From NCBI GenBank assembly GCA_963576735.1, contig OY755178.1, positions 6,014,001 through 6,078,000 on the forward strand: a DNA stretch of 64,000 bases, read 5' to 3'. The DNA is from Bedellia somnulentella. Taxonomy: Eukaryota; Arthropoda; Insecta; Lepidoptera; Bedelliidae. This document shows, one piece after another, positions 1 to 11,400 of the stretch (position 1 is the stretch's first letter; the number at the start of each line of letters is the position of its first letter). Position numbers and translations under genes: made by a program. The notes below the pieces were generated by a model that saw nothing but the letters and a program-made list of their open reading frames with translations, had not been told where the DNA came from and searched no databases.

Positions 1-222
1 AAATATAAATTGCTACTTATTATGGAATTATGTATTTTAATCACTTATTAGTGTTATATCAATCTTTTGATTGATTTCTATAACTATTTCATTCATTTTA
101 ATATGAAATAAGTACTTACTTAAGTGGGTATACAAAAAATAAACAACAATAAATAGGAGTGGTTCCGTAAAAGGCGTATATTTTTACAAATTACATTATA
201 AAATAATGAAATCCTAACACGG

Positions 223-1190
223 CTAAAAATCACCGTCAATGTTATCATCATCCTCATCATCACTATCTTCTTCATCATCAGCACCATCTACACGTAAAAA
301 TGAAGGCACAGTCAACATTTTCATTATTTCCTCATTGAGAGGTGTTTTCTTAGACTTTTTAGGCTTTGGTCGCATGGCACTTATCAATGGATCGGAGTTC
401 ACCAACATCCAGTGAATAATGTCTTCATTTGTATTCATTCTAGAAGTTTTTCTAGAGTGGAATCGTCTGATGTTTTTAAAGTCTTTCTGACTGGCTTCAA
501 TGACGTCTTCGGAAAGCTGACCCACTGGCAACGGCAACGAAGCAATTATATCACTGCCATGAATAAGCAGTTTGTGGACTGAGGCACTCATCTTGTACCT
601 TCCGTATAGCTCCACACACTTATTTGCTGTTATTAGGCAGTATTCTTTAAATAACTCCACATTAACATAGTGGCTTCTAGAAATAACTTTTAAAATATTT
701 CCTAATCGTATGATAAAACCTTCATCGATACCAGTCATTTCAGCCACCTTTGTTGTATTATTGAAAAAAATACTACCAGTATTACCGTCATTTGTGTTGC
801 CACCACCCTGTTTAGGTTGGTCAACAACCAAGCCAAGCTCATCGTAAAATTTTTCTGTAAGAGTTTTCTTTCTTTTAGATATCACGTCTTGTGCAGTCTT
901 TCCCCTTGCTTGCCATTGCTTTAACTCTAATGTGTAGCCTTTCATGCATCCGATTGCCCTGACGCCACTTAGAAAACAGTTTGACCAAAAAAAATTTTAG
1001 CACTGTCTCAACACGCTTTTCAGTTTCTGGACCACATGTTTGAACATCCAAAGTATGCAAAATATATCTAAATAATCGTTCATTACACTTTAATGAGGAG
1101 TACTTGAAGTAATTTTCACTTTTTAAGACTAAATAAAGTTCTTTTCTTGTGATACGTTTTGGCGTTTCTGTGGAGTCACTCCGACTACCT
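223..1190 (-). pseudogene. Frameshifted transposon-like gene remnant
   Basis: Two overlapping minus-strand frames (1190-875 and 945-223) read as one protein broken by a single frameshift near 945. The upstream frame starts after a plausible acceptor at 1190/1191 and contains a Lys/Arg-rich segment. The downstream frame carries a motif with KLLIHGSDII followed by an LPVGQLSEDVIEAS block and an RKTSRMNTNEDI block, and ends in an acidic Asp/Glu tail. From memory, similar blocks occur in multicopy uncharacterised arthropod and cnidarian proteins that behave like transposon proteins; I cannot name the superfamily. No TIRs were seen. It could instead be the last exons of an older domesticated gene, but the frameshift argues against function. 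Confidence 0.45.
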
Positions 1191-1198
1191 AAAAACAA

Positions 1199-1690
1199 AT
1201 GAAAAAGTTATGAACACGGGACGACATGGGCCGATAAAACAGGCATGATTCTAATGCTAACGAATAAGACTATCAGATAAACTTTCAATTAACAAGGTAC
1301 CTTGAGGTACTTTTTTTAAAAGCTTAGACAAATTTTTCAATAGCAAAACTTTTGTTTATTTTTTACTTCATATGCAAAATAGGTTTCATTCCCTAGTTAA
1401 TTTAGGTTTCACGACATCAAAAACAATTTTATTTACAGTACTAACCACTAGGAACAGCCTCCATACTAAATAAACAGAAAAACAATTGTTGTAATTGAAT
1501 TATCACACATTCACTTAGCCTCGCGTTTAGATCAAAACTGAGAAGGCTCCTTTTGTTTTGCAGGTAGCGCGCCCTTCTCCATTTTTTTATATATGCTTAT
1601 GTGCCACTGTGACTAAAACTTGTTTTGCTTTCTATGCTATGGACATTAAGGAACGTTTTCCCGTAAAAATATTGAACATTAAGGACTTAA
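1199..1690. other. AT-rich spacer, no gene seen
   Basis: The stretch lies between the transposon-like remnant and the stop of the BEL/Pao frame. The 3' LTR of the BEL element should be here, but I see no sequence that matches the candidate 5' LTR at 8055-8276. Confidence 0.4.
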
Positions 1691-1697
1691 GAATTAT

Positions 1698-4600
1698 TTA
1701 CTTTTGTCGTCGTAATATAACAGTTTCGCCGTACGTGCGACGCTGTCTGGAGTGAAACCCTTCTCTTGTTTCAAATGCCTGATTCAGCAGAAGCTCATTG
1801 TAGTATTGTAATTCCTTTTGATCGTGTTCTAATTGTTTTAATATCATATTGCATCGTGTGTGGTCTTGAATTATCGCACATATCTTTTGTAAATATAGTA
1901 AGTATTTTTCAGTTGCTCGAAATCCTTCCCAATAAGGAGCCATATTAAAGTAACTTATCATAGTCCAGTCATCGCGAATAAGTCTTAAGTTCGCAACAGG
2001 GTCGAAATAAAGGGACTTGTTATTGTGATCAAACTTTGATAACGTGAACATAGCTTCTGAAGGTGATAAAATTGTCATGAATAGTAATAATGATATTGCC
2101 ATAGAAATAAAACTTGTTTTCTGTGTGTTTTGCTTGACCTTGATAGGGGGGCGATTCGTGTCTTCTGATTTTGCTTCTTTATTGATTGCTTTTGTGTTTT
2201 GATTATTTTCGGTCTTAGTTGAAAGCGGTAACAATGATATTTTAGTGATTGGTCTCTTCAGATACCCATTTTTAGTTTTTAAAGTAACTACTCTAACTAA
2301 CCCATCGCTTCCTGGGTGAACTTCAACTACTCTTCCCATTGCCCATTTCCCCGCTGGAAGGTTCTCTTCATGGATGATAACCACGTCTCCTATCTCAATG
2401 TTTTTTCTCTGTTTTAGCCACTTACTTTTAGCCGACAGTTGCACGAGATATTCACTTTTCCAGTGTTTCCAAATATCTTTAAATGATCTTGTTATCAAGT
2501 TCCATCTTGTTCGAGCATCCTCAGCTGTTTCAATGACGTCACCACCTACTCTGCCGTTGAGAAAATGTGCTGGTGTTAGGCACTCCAAATCTTCAATGTT
2601 TTCCGTTAAATTACACAGAGGGCGACTGTTCAGACATGCTTCTAATTGAGACAATAAGGTAGAATATTCCTCAAATGTAAGTTTTTGAGAACCTATCACT
2701 CTCTTCAGGTGATACTTTAAACTACCCACGGCTTTCTCCCATAATCCCCCGGCAGAAGCCCATGTTTGTGCATTAAATCGAAATTCTATCTTCATTTCTG
2801 TGATTTCTTTAAGAAAAGTGTCATTAAATATATGTTTCAATTGATCGTATCCTTCTTGTAATACCCGATTAGCTTTAATAAAATTGGTTCCGTTGTCGCT
2901 GTAAATATATCTTGGCGTACCCCTTCTTGCCGCCATCCGACGTAAGGCAGCCAGAAAGGCTTCGCTGGTTAATTCAGAAACTAATTCTAAATGCACGGCT
3001 TTAGTGACCATGCAGATGAACACTGCAATATATCCCTTTGTTGTCTTCGCTCCTCTCCCTTTATTTAATTTAATGTCTACAAATCCAGTGTAATCTACGC
3101 CCGTGTGATAGAACGGAGGAGCTGGGTTGCAACGTGCTTCTGGCAGGTCGCCCATCCTTTGAGCATTTAATTCAGGTTTATTCTTTCGGCAAATAACACA
3201 GTTTCGTAGTTGTTTTTTAGTAACGTTGACGCCTCCTACGATCCAAAATTTCCTCCGTATTGTAGATAATGTTAATTTTACTGAACCGTGATATGTTAGT
3301 TCGTGAGCTTGGTCAATAATTAATTGTGTTAATCTGTGATTATGCGGAATTATCATAGGATGCTTTGTTTCAAATGGCAAATCAGCATTTCTCAATCTTC
3401 CTCCGACACGTAAAATTCCAGTTGAATCGAGATATGGCTGTAAATTTAATAGTTTGCTGTTCGTGTTCACAGTTTGCTTTTTCTTTAAATTATTTATGTC
3501 ATCACTAAACTCGCAGTATTGTATATGTTTCACAATACGTAATTTTGCAGCGTTGAGTTCCGGTAAGGTAACATATGTAGGTCGCTGCACTCGACACGGT
3601 GTCAATGCTCTAATGACCCATGCTAAAATTAAAATGACTTTTGTAAATGAATTATATTTTTCTAACAATTGATTAATTATGCTTATATTATCTTGTTTTA
3701 TTACAACATTACATGATCTTTTTATTTCGTGATTTGTAGAGTAATTAATGCGTTGATAATTAATTTCTGAGAGCTCTGATAAATACGTGGGCCCTTTCCA
3801 CCACAATGATTGATTTTTAAGCTGGGAAAACGTTAAACCACGACTTGCTGCGTCGGCAGGGTTATCGTTGGTTTTTATATAATTCCAATAGTCGGCTGGT
3901 ATAACTTCCTTAATCTTTTTTACTCTGTTTGTGACAAATGGTTTCCACCGGTTCTGATCTCCATGTAGCCATCCTAAAACAACCATTGAATCACACCATC
4001 CGTACAATTTAATTTCGTAGTTGCTAAAACATTCCATAACCTTTTTTGTTAGTTTTGCAAGTAGTTCAGCTCCGCATAGCTCTAATCTTGGTAATGATAC
4101 TGATTTGTTGTATGGTACTAATTTAGTTTTCGCCGCTATCAATACAACTGAACACTGAAATTCCTTAATAACCCTTGCGTATAAAACTGCAGCGTAAGCT
4201 TTTGTCGACGCGTCGCAGTAGCCATGAATTTCGAATTTGACTCCCTGTGACGTTCCGATCCAGCGTGGGATTTTAATATCATTAATGTTGTTGATGTCTT
4301 CTTTCATTTTAAGCCACTCCATTTTAAGTTTGCTAGGTAACTCGTCATCCCATTTTAAATTTTCGCGCCACACAGCTTGGAATAATAATTTTAACTTAGT
4401 AACTACCGGGGCTATCCAACCCAAAGGGTCAAATATTTTGGAAATCTCGGCTAATAATTTCCGCTTAGTGATTTTAGTGACTGGTTGTACGTTAATATTA
4501 TGTTGAAAAGAAAATTGATCTTCGTTTGTGTTCCATTGAACTCCCAATGTTTTTGATGACGAATCGAATTTAAAGTAATACAAGTCGTTTGAATGATTAA

Positions 4601-7600
4601 TATCTTCTCTGAGGTTTTTTAATAGTTGGGGTTCATTTGACGACCACTTCCTTAAAGTAAATCCTCCTGCTTTTAATAACTGATTCAACTGATAAATGTG
4701 CTTCTGACCTTGAAATATATCGTCACACCCATGGACAAGGTCATCCATGTACATCGATTTTTCGACTATTTTTGCGGCCTCGGGATAATTTTGTTTCTCA
4801 TCAGTGGCCAAACGTTTTAAAGTCATCATAGCGAGAAACGGTGCAGCTTTAGTGCCGTATGTTACAGTCATTAGTTGATAATCGGTTAATTTGTGATTAA
4901 ACGAGTCTCTCCATACTATTTTCTGCAGACTTTGATCATTTTCGTTAATCATTATTTGTCTATACATTTTTTCAATATCGGCAGTATAGGCATATCGATA
5001 TTGACGGAATTTCAAAATTAATGATTGTAAATCTAATTGAAGGTTTGGCCCTTTATGCATTAAGTCATTGAGACTATTTCCGGAAGTTGTTTTTGCTGAT
5101 GCGTTGAATACCACCCGAACCTTTGTAGTGCTAGATTCTGCACGGAGCACTGCGTGATGGGGTAGGTAGCACTGTGTATTTGATGGGTCGTTATATGATA
5201 TCTTCATATGATTTAAATCAATGTATTCCTTCATAAAATCTTCATACTGTTTAGTTAATTCGAGCCGTTTGATAAGTGATTTTTCCAAATTATTAAATTG
5301 TGCAACTGCTAACGCTTTCGATGATCCTAATTCCTTCTCATATCCCTCTCTCATAGGTATTCTTACTTCATATCTTCCGTCTGGCCTACGTTGTGTGGTT
5401 TCTTGATAATATTCAATGCATTTCTGATCTTCTGAAGATAATTCGGGCTTATCGCTGATATCTTCTATCTCCCAAAAGTTTTTTATATCTTGTATCTGTG
5501 TTAAGATGACGTTACAGTGGAATGATTGTATTTTTCCGCAAAGTAACCACCCTAACTGTGTTCTTTGTGCGAGTGGTTCATACTGACTTCTTCCCCTTAT
5601 TAAACCCTCTTGCATGATACTGGAATAGATATCTGCCCCTAAGAGTAAATCGACTGGGCGACTTATATAGAACTCCTTGTCTGCTAAATCGATGTTGTAA
5701 ATATGAGACCAATTTTGTTTAGGTAATGATGAATTTGGAAGATTTTTTATTAATTGATTCATTATAAGCACTTCGATGTTTAATGAGAAATTGTTATATA
5801 TCGATTCGATAGTTATATTAAGTTTTCCTTTGCAGTTACTTTCGTTTTCTCCGACTCCAAAGATAACACCCTTACAATGCTGACGTTTTAAACCAAGTTG
5901 TTGAGCCGCGTGTTCTGTTATAAGTGATATTTGCGACCCTTGATCGATAAGGGCACGCATGATTTTGTATGATCCGTCGTTTGCTCTTACTTTAATCATT
6001 GCTGTGGATAACAAGATCTCTGAGGCATTTTCTTGCGTAACATGCGATGTTCTTACTTGACTATCATTTTGCTGATTCCGGTAAATCGGTCGTATGTTCG
6101 AACTAGCTGGATTTGAGGTCGTCGGCCTCCGAACTGTAGCGTCATGTATTAATGTATTATGGCAATCTCCACAAATGCGACAACGGCGTACTGAAAAACA
6201 TGGTTTACCGTAATGTGAATACAGACAATTTTTGCATATATCTAATCTTGTAAGCGTTCTTAGTTTCATTTCATTTGATTGTTCTATAAATTTTTGGCAA
6301 CTGAATAAACCATGATCTAATTTACACAATGGGCACTTGATAATTGGAGCTGTGACATGATAGGATTTATTAAACTGTTTTGGCGATTGGCTGTTGCGGT
6401 GATAAGTCGGATACTTGTTATAAGCGTTAGCGTTCATAGCGTGAGGCTTTTTAGGGTAGCCAGAGTAGTTGTTTGAGTTTAAATAGGTTTCTTTCTGTGG
6501 TATATCCTGCTTTCTTCTGGATTGCTCAAGCATCGTGAATTTGTTCTCCAAGAATTCTAACAGTTCTTGTAAATTAGGTAGTTCTCTCGGCTGTTTTAAT
6601 GACTCGACATAATCTGCATGGGTTTCATTATCTAATTTTTGTGCAAGGATATGGACTATTATTGGGTCCCAAGTGCTTATATCCACACCTAAGTTCTTAA
6701 TAGCATTAAGGCTCTCCTTTGTGGTGTCATGAAGTTTCTTAATCTGAATTAAAGATTGATGTTGCAAATTAGGCAGATTAAGTATGATATTAAGATGAGA
6801 GGAAAAAATTAATTTCTTGTTTTCATATCTATGGTTTAAAATGTCCCAACACGTTGTATAATTTTCAGAGCTTATTTGTAAGTGCTGAATTAACCGTTCT
6901 GCATCGCCTCTTATTTTACCTTTTAAATATTGCATCTTTTGCGACTTAGACAATGATGGATTGAGATGCACAGCTTCCATGAAAAGGTTTTTAAATGACA
7001 CCCATTGATGGTAATTGCCTGTAAAGACTGGAATATCTATCTGTGGCGTTATATATTCCCTGTGCGAAACTGACCACAACTTTATATTAATTTCTTCTTT
7101 CAGTTTATTATATATATTTTCATGATACGTAAACGACTCTTCGTAGGATTCATCTTCACTATCTACAATAGCCTCTATCTCCCAGTGAAGTGAGTCGATA
7201 ACCGACCAGCGTGATTGCAATTGTTTTAGCGTGTCCTCAAATTTCCATTTTTCAGCAATAGTATCTATATTAATGCCCTTTACGGTTCTCATGAGTGCTT
7301 TAAAATTAATTGATTGTTTATTTAGCATTTCATCCAACCTGCTGAACGCTCCTGTTGATCGTTTATTAATGGTATTTGAATAAGTAGCCTCTCTGTACTT
7401 TTCTTCCATAAAATCGTCCTGTTGCTGTAACCCACCTGATCTGGTATTTCCCGCTCTTTCGCTCTGGTTGCATGGATTCGGAGTCTCTGCTCTAGCCTGC
7501 GACGTACTTGGTTTATCATTGCTAGCGACACTCAACTGATCATACACACTCCTTTCCGTTGTTTCCCCTGCTTGCTCTGATGCTAAACGATTTAAATAGT

Positions 7601-7853
7601 TTTTGATTCCCGAATATAGCTGTTCTGCCTTGTCAAATTCCCGACGAGCGAAATAAGGACGCTCTTTATCCTCATACGGAATTAAGGATTTATGATTGGC
7701 AAGATACTCTATCCAATACGCTTCTAATGTTTCTAACTTCCGCTTGATATAGGTAGGGGCAGATTTTCGATCTGCTCCATCCTTTTTAATATTGTTAAAT
7801 AGTTTTTCCATGATAGACAAAAGTTCAGATTGTGCATTGTAGATATCCTCCAT
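1698..7853 (-). CDS. BEL/Pao retrotransposon gag-pol polyprotein with truncated env-like tail
   Basis: A single open frame of 2051 codons. In order: gag (DUF1759-like, around residues 275-360); a Cys/His-rich segment (about 507-574); an aspartic protease with DQGS (about 632); reverse transcriptase with YMDD (about 1035); RNase H; integrase with an HHCC zinc finger, SDNGTNF (about 1650) and WEKAVGSLK supplying the last acidic residue; then a DUF5641-like C-terminal domain. Beyond that comes a hydrophobic segment (about 1909-1930) resembling a signal or membrane segment, and an ectodomain-like stretch that ends soon after a furin-type RQRR (about 2034). The frame stops 12 residues later, so the fusion subunit is absent. 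The pol part is uninterrupted, which implies a fairly young copy. It is an endogenous element and lies in antisense to MARF1 but in the same orientation as the PEP-synthase-like gene that it probably interrupts. Confidence 0.93.
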   Translation of the reverse strand: MEDIYNAQSELLSIMEKLFNNIKKDGADRKSAPTYIKRKLETLEAYWIEYLANHKSLIPYEDKERPYFARREFDKAEQLYSGIKNYLNRLASEQAGETTERSVYDQLSVASNDKPSTSQARAETPNPCNQSERAGNTRSGGLQQQDDFMEEKYREATYSNTINKRSTGAFSRLDEMLNKQSINFKALMRTVKGINIDTIAEKWKFEDTLKQLQSRWSVIDSLHWEIEAIVDSEDESYEESFTYHENIYNKLKEEINIKLWSVSHREYITPQIDIPVFTGNYHQWVSFKNLFMEAVHLNPSLSKSQKMQYLKGKIRGDAERLIQHLQISSENYTTCWDILNHRYENKKLIFSSHLNIILNLPNLQHQSLIQIKKLHDTTKESLNAIKNLGVDISTWDPIIVHILAQKLDNETHADYVESLKQPRELPNLQELLEFLENKFTMLEQSRRKQDIPQKETYLNSNNYSGYPKKPHAMNANAYNKYPTYHRNSQSPKQFNKSYHVTAPIIKCPLCKLDHGLFSCQKFIEQSNEMKLRTLTRLDICKNCLYSHYGKPCFSVRRCRICGDCHNTLIHDATVRRPTTSNPASSNIRPIYRNQQNDSQVRTSHVTQENASEILLSTAMIKVRANDGSYKIMRALIDQGSQISLITEHAAQQLGLKRQHCKGVIFGVGENESNCKGKLNITIESIYNNFSLNIEVLIMNQLIKNLPNSSLPKQNWSHIYNIDLADKEFYISRPVDLLLGADIYSSIMQEGLIRGRSQYEPLAQRTQLGWLLCGKIQSFHCNVILTQIQDIKNFWEIEDISDKPELSSEDQKCIEYYQETTQRRPDGRYEVRIPMREGYEKELGSSKALAVAQFNNLEKSLIKRLELTKQYEDFMKEYIDLNHMKISYNDPSNTQCYLPHHAVLRAESSTTKVRVVFNASAKTTSGNSLNDLMHKGPNLQLDLQSLILKFRQYRYAYTADIEKMYRQIMINENDQSLQKIVWRDSFNHKLTDYQLMTVTYGTKAAPFLAMMTLKRLATDEKQNYPEAAKIVEKSMYMDDLVHGCDDIFQGQKHIYQLNQLLKAGGFTLRKWSSNEPQLLKNLREDINHSNDLYYFKFDSSSKTLGVQWNTNEDQFSFQHNINVQPVTKITKRKLLAEISKIFDPLGWIAPVVTKLKLLFQAVWRENLKWDDELPSKLKMEWLKMKEDINNINDIKIPRWIGTSQGVKFEIHGYCDASTKAYAAVLYARVIKEFQCSVVLIAAKTKLVPYNKSVSLPRLELCGAELLAKLTKKVMECFSNYEIKLYGWCDSMVVLGWLHGDQNRWKPFVTNRVKKIKEVIPADYWNYIKTNDNPADAASRGLTFSQLKNQSLWWKGPTYLSELSEINYQRINYSTNHEIKRSCNVVIKQDNISIINQLLEKYNSFTKVILILAWVIRALTPCRVQRPTYVTLPELNAAKLRIVKHIQYCEFSDDINNLKKKQTVNTNSKLLNLQPYLDSTGILRVGGRLRNADLPFETKHPMIIPHNHRLTQLIIDQAHELTYHGSVKLTLSTIRRKFWIVGGVNVTKKQLRNCVICRKNKPELNAQRMGDLPEARCNPAPPFYHTGVDYTGFVDIKLNKGRGAKTTKGYIAVFICMVTKAVHLELVSELTSEAFLAALRRMAARRGTPRYIYSDNGTNFIKANRVLQEGYDQLKHIFNDTFLKEITEMKIEFRFNAQTWASAGGLWEKAVGSLKYHLKRVIGSQKLTFEEYSTLLSQLEACLNSRPLCNLTENIEDLECLTPAHFLNGRVGGDVIETAEDARTRWNLITRSFKDIWKHWKSEYLVQLSAKSKWLKQRKNIEIGDVVIIHEENLPAGKWAMGRVVEVHPGSDGLVRVVTLKTKNGYLKRPITKISLLPLSTKTENNQNTKAINKEAKSEDTNRPPIKVKQNTQKTSFISMAISLLLFMTILSPSEAMFTLSKFDHNNKSLYFDPVANLRLIRDDWTMISYFNMAPYWEGFRATEKYLLYLQKICAIIQDHTRCNMILKQLEHDQKELQYYNELLLNQAFETREGFHSRQRRTYGETVILRRQK

Positions 7854-8054
7854 TGTTAAAAAATACTGATATTGATATTAATAGAAATAATTGGAAAGAT
7901 CTTACTTCGTATCCGCCTTCAGTTACTCCAAACCTGATATTGATATTTCACTTTAGTCCAACACTACCCAATTCCGTCACTGGTTCACCACGAGTTTTTT
8001 GAGTTTAATTTCCAAAACGCGAGGTCCCGCTACGGAGCTCGATGGACCAAAAAA

Positions 8055-8276
8055 TGTGCGGGTAAGTGTTGGTGATAGTTGATAATGATAATAATAAAAC
8101 ACGAGTCCACAGATGATAATAAATATACTGATAAAATTAACAAATTATGATACAAATGATATTGATATGCGCGTCGCGATTGATAGATGATTTTGGACTG
8201 ACTCATACGCGTTAACGCGGTTCGACCTAAAACTAACTATTGCTGACAAAGGTGTTCGAGTGCATTGCACCGAACA
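8055..8276 (-). repeat. Candidate 5' LTR of the BEL/Pao element
   Basis: Read on the minus strand, this 222-bp block starts TGTTCGG and ends CGCACA (the TG...CA LTR rule). It is followed at once by a TTTTTTGGTCC leader of the type seen downstream of BEL LTRs, about 200 bp before the gag start. No second copy was found on the other side, so the boundaries rest on the terminal dinucleotides and the leader only. Confidence 0.45.
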
Positions 8277-8389
8277 GATAGTGTTTTGAGATTAATTTAG
8301 CCCCAGGGAGTCATTTTTTTCACCTGCTGTTCAGAGTAACAATTTTTTGGACAGTGCCTAAGCGTCATAGGGAGTAGGTCTTAGAAATA

Positions 8390-8466
8390 CACATCAACAT
8401 TTATTTTATAAATGTTGCCCTCAGTTGAGATCGAACCCGTGACCTCCGGACCCAGCGACTCATTAG
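8390..8466 (-). repeat. Family D tRNA-like SINE fragment
   Basis: On the minus strand it carries the B-box half of the tRNA-like head seen at 62143 (GGTCCGGAGGTCACGGGTTC, with divergence) followed by the AATGTTG body. It is truncated at the 5' end. Confidence 0.5.
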
Positions 8467-8496
8467 CATTTTATTCGTAGTAAAAGAATGACTTAC

Positions 8497-11400
8497 TTCC
8501 CAAGTCGTTGAAATAGCTTCTTGGACCATGGCTCTCTTGCTAAATCTTGAGCTACACCTTTCGCAGACAAATCTTTAAGATTGAACTGTGGATAAGGTGT
8601 GCTCCATGTCAGTTTAAATGCCACCTTTGACATTTGATTTGATTTATTTCTGAAACATCGCATTAATTCACTGTTAGTTTTCTTCTACGTATACAAATTA
8701 TCTTTTATTTGGAGTTCTAGTTCGAAGATTAAGTAAGACAATAAAGAGTAGGGACGTATTTATCCTAGGATAGTTGGCTAGAAATATCTTTACCCCAATA
8801 CAACCTACAAGTATAGTACATAAAAAATTAAGGGGTTCTCAAGGTAAATTAGTACGATATCATTGATCTTTGATTTTACCAACTCGTATTTTTGCTTTTC
8901 TATCCAGGTGGATAAGATGCTAAAGAGCTTATTCCATTACACTTTGTCGTTTCTGAATTAAAGGCGATAGGCCTGCCCCCTATCACGTGAGTACACTGTC
9001 CATGCAAAACGTGTGTACTCTGAACACCAGGTGACAAAGTCACGTGATGTTAGGAAGTATTAGTACCTCTGCCGACCCCTTCGGGGATATTCGGCGTAAA
9101 CGTTTATGTTATGTTATGTTATGTTTCTGAATTCAGACGTCCTTCGAAGTTACTGCCGCAGACGCTTGTTATTCCACTACACAAATATGTCTACTTTTCA
9201 GAAGCCTAGCGTTCTGAACGTTATTCCACTAGTCTGAATTCAGATTCTGTGGCTTTCAGACGTCTTCATTCAGACAAATGGAATAAGCTCTTAAGGTAAG
9301 CATGGCATAGAAGACTCATAAAGAAAGGTGTATAGTGTAGATTCAGTCGCAATGGAGAAGGCATATGCCCAACAGAGTGGACGAATATTGGCTGATAATG
9401 AATCCAACATAATGACTGTCTACTGAAATAAATAAAGGGATAATAATTGCCTTACACCATATCTCCATTAAATTTGATTTCCCATGCTCTCATCGGTATT
9501 AGGTTTTTGAATTCCAATCCACCCACATTGTACCCTTCTTCGTTTTCATTTTGCATAATATTACAATCAGGCATCGTGGGCAATGATAGGATGTCACCAT
9601 CTTTCAACTGAAAATATAAAGACAATTTCAAGATTTTAGCGCTTCCGGGGACAATCTGTATCGCTAGTTAATACAGGTTCCCTGACGTAACGTAAATGAT
9701 ATTACAGACATACTTTCGTGCAGTGTTAGTCTAAAATAGCACTAACACTATGTCATCTCTTTCCACAATGTTACAAAACAGGGCTTTTTGTTCATGAAAA
9801 CCTCATGTGGGGTTTATTACTAATAAATAAAGAATAAATAAAAGAAAGAATAAATCGAACCCGATTCCCGCCTGTGTCGAAATTTTTCTTTCCTTTATTT
9901 ATTCTTTATTTATTAGTAATAATCCCCACATGAGGTTTTCATGAACAAAAAGATTTAAATTATGTGATAGTTAGGCGTTTTCAACATTTGCATTCTATCT
10001 GAAAAGGTAGACAAGTGGCATTCCGAATTAGTTAAAATTCGGAGGTAGGAAACGCAAACACTACTTAAACGTGTAAAAGAAATAAAGGATAGAGGAATTT
10101 CGCACTGGCAGCCAATTGAAACGGTGGCTCAGTTGGCAGAGCGTCGGGGCGTATACCCGAGGTCGCGGGTTCGATTCCCGCCTGTGTCGAAATTTTTATT
10201 TCCTTTATTTATTCTTTATTTATTATCATTAAGATACTTTAATGGGGCTGTTTTGTCAAAAATGTTTTTTTGATTGAACGGCTGATTAAACTACTAGCCT
10301 TCCACATTAATTAAAAAAATGTTTTCTAGCTTATTGACAAAGCCGACGACGCAAACAGGGCGAAAACTTGTGTAACGCTTAAAGTGCTAACAGACGATCG
10401 AACATGTACGGCGCGCACCATAACACCGTGCACCGCAAGCGCTTCGAACCAGCCCGCACCAATATTAATAATAATTATGTGCGGCGAACCACGCTACACA
10501 CGTTCGTTTTTGGTACGGCCCGTACCACGAACACTGGTGCGCGCCGTACATGTTCGATCGTCTGTTAGCACTTTTATATTTCACGGTAGAAAAACATAAA
10601 CAAAACAGTAGGCGTTTATATATTCGATGCGAATCTGAATAGGGTAGCGTGGTGTACTACGCCCTATTCAGTTTATTATGGGTAAAAAATATGTATATTT
10701 GAGACATACGAGAATATACATATTTATTCGATCATATGCTAGAATCGGTATTTTACTCCAACTGCACATAATTATTCGTTTACTGCTTTCCCCCTATATG
10801 ATTCAGCGTAGTTATGTTGTTTCTGAAAGTTTACAGCTTTCCATGGTTAAAATAGGTTCTGAAACGGTTGAACCGTTTCGGAGCTTATTCAATACAAACA
10901 AAACTTTCACCGTTAATATAATAATTTGTAGATATGTGCTCAATTACGATGAACATTATCGATAGATTGCATTCCATTATCATCCGTAGCAACGCTCATG
11001 TTTTATTAATAATATGATAAATAATTGTATATCATTAAACGTGGGAAATGTAAACTCAACAAGCTGAAATCATATAATAATTGCTATTAGATAGAGACTT
11101 ATTATTAATTGCTGTGTAGTGTCGGCTTAGAATAGCACTACCCCATTTCTTCCGGTGGGTGTACGTAAGAGGCGACTAACGGTATTTGGGGCTTTTAAGG
11201 GATTTTTGGGCGATGCAGTTGGAGACCAATCACCAACAACCTTTATTTTACCATCTTTTCCCCACTTAACTTTCCAAAAGTGGCTGAGGAATTTCTAATT
11301 CCTTAGCTCTGGCTACCCCATCTAGGGATTTATAGCCGTGAGTATATGTATGTATGTAGATAGAGAGGGAGTGAAAAAATATCATTTTGATGAACTGAAC

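Noticed and set aside
2374..5406. Several plus-strand open frames
   Set aside because: They are antisense shadows of the BEL/Pao polyprotein.
10118..10188. A tRNA-Tyr gene (a GTA could be read in the loop)
   Set aside because: The acceptor stem has a mismatch and a wobble, the base before the would-be anticodon is C, and it belongs to the same element family.
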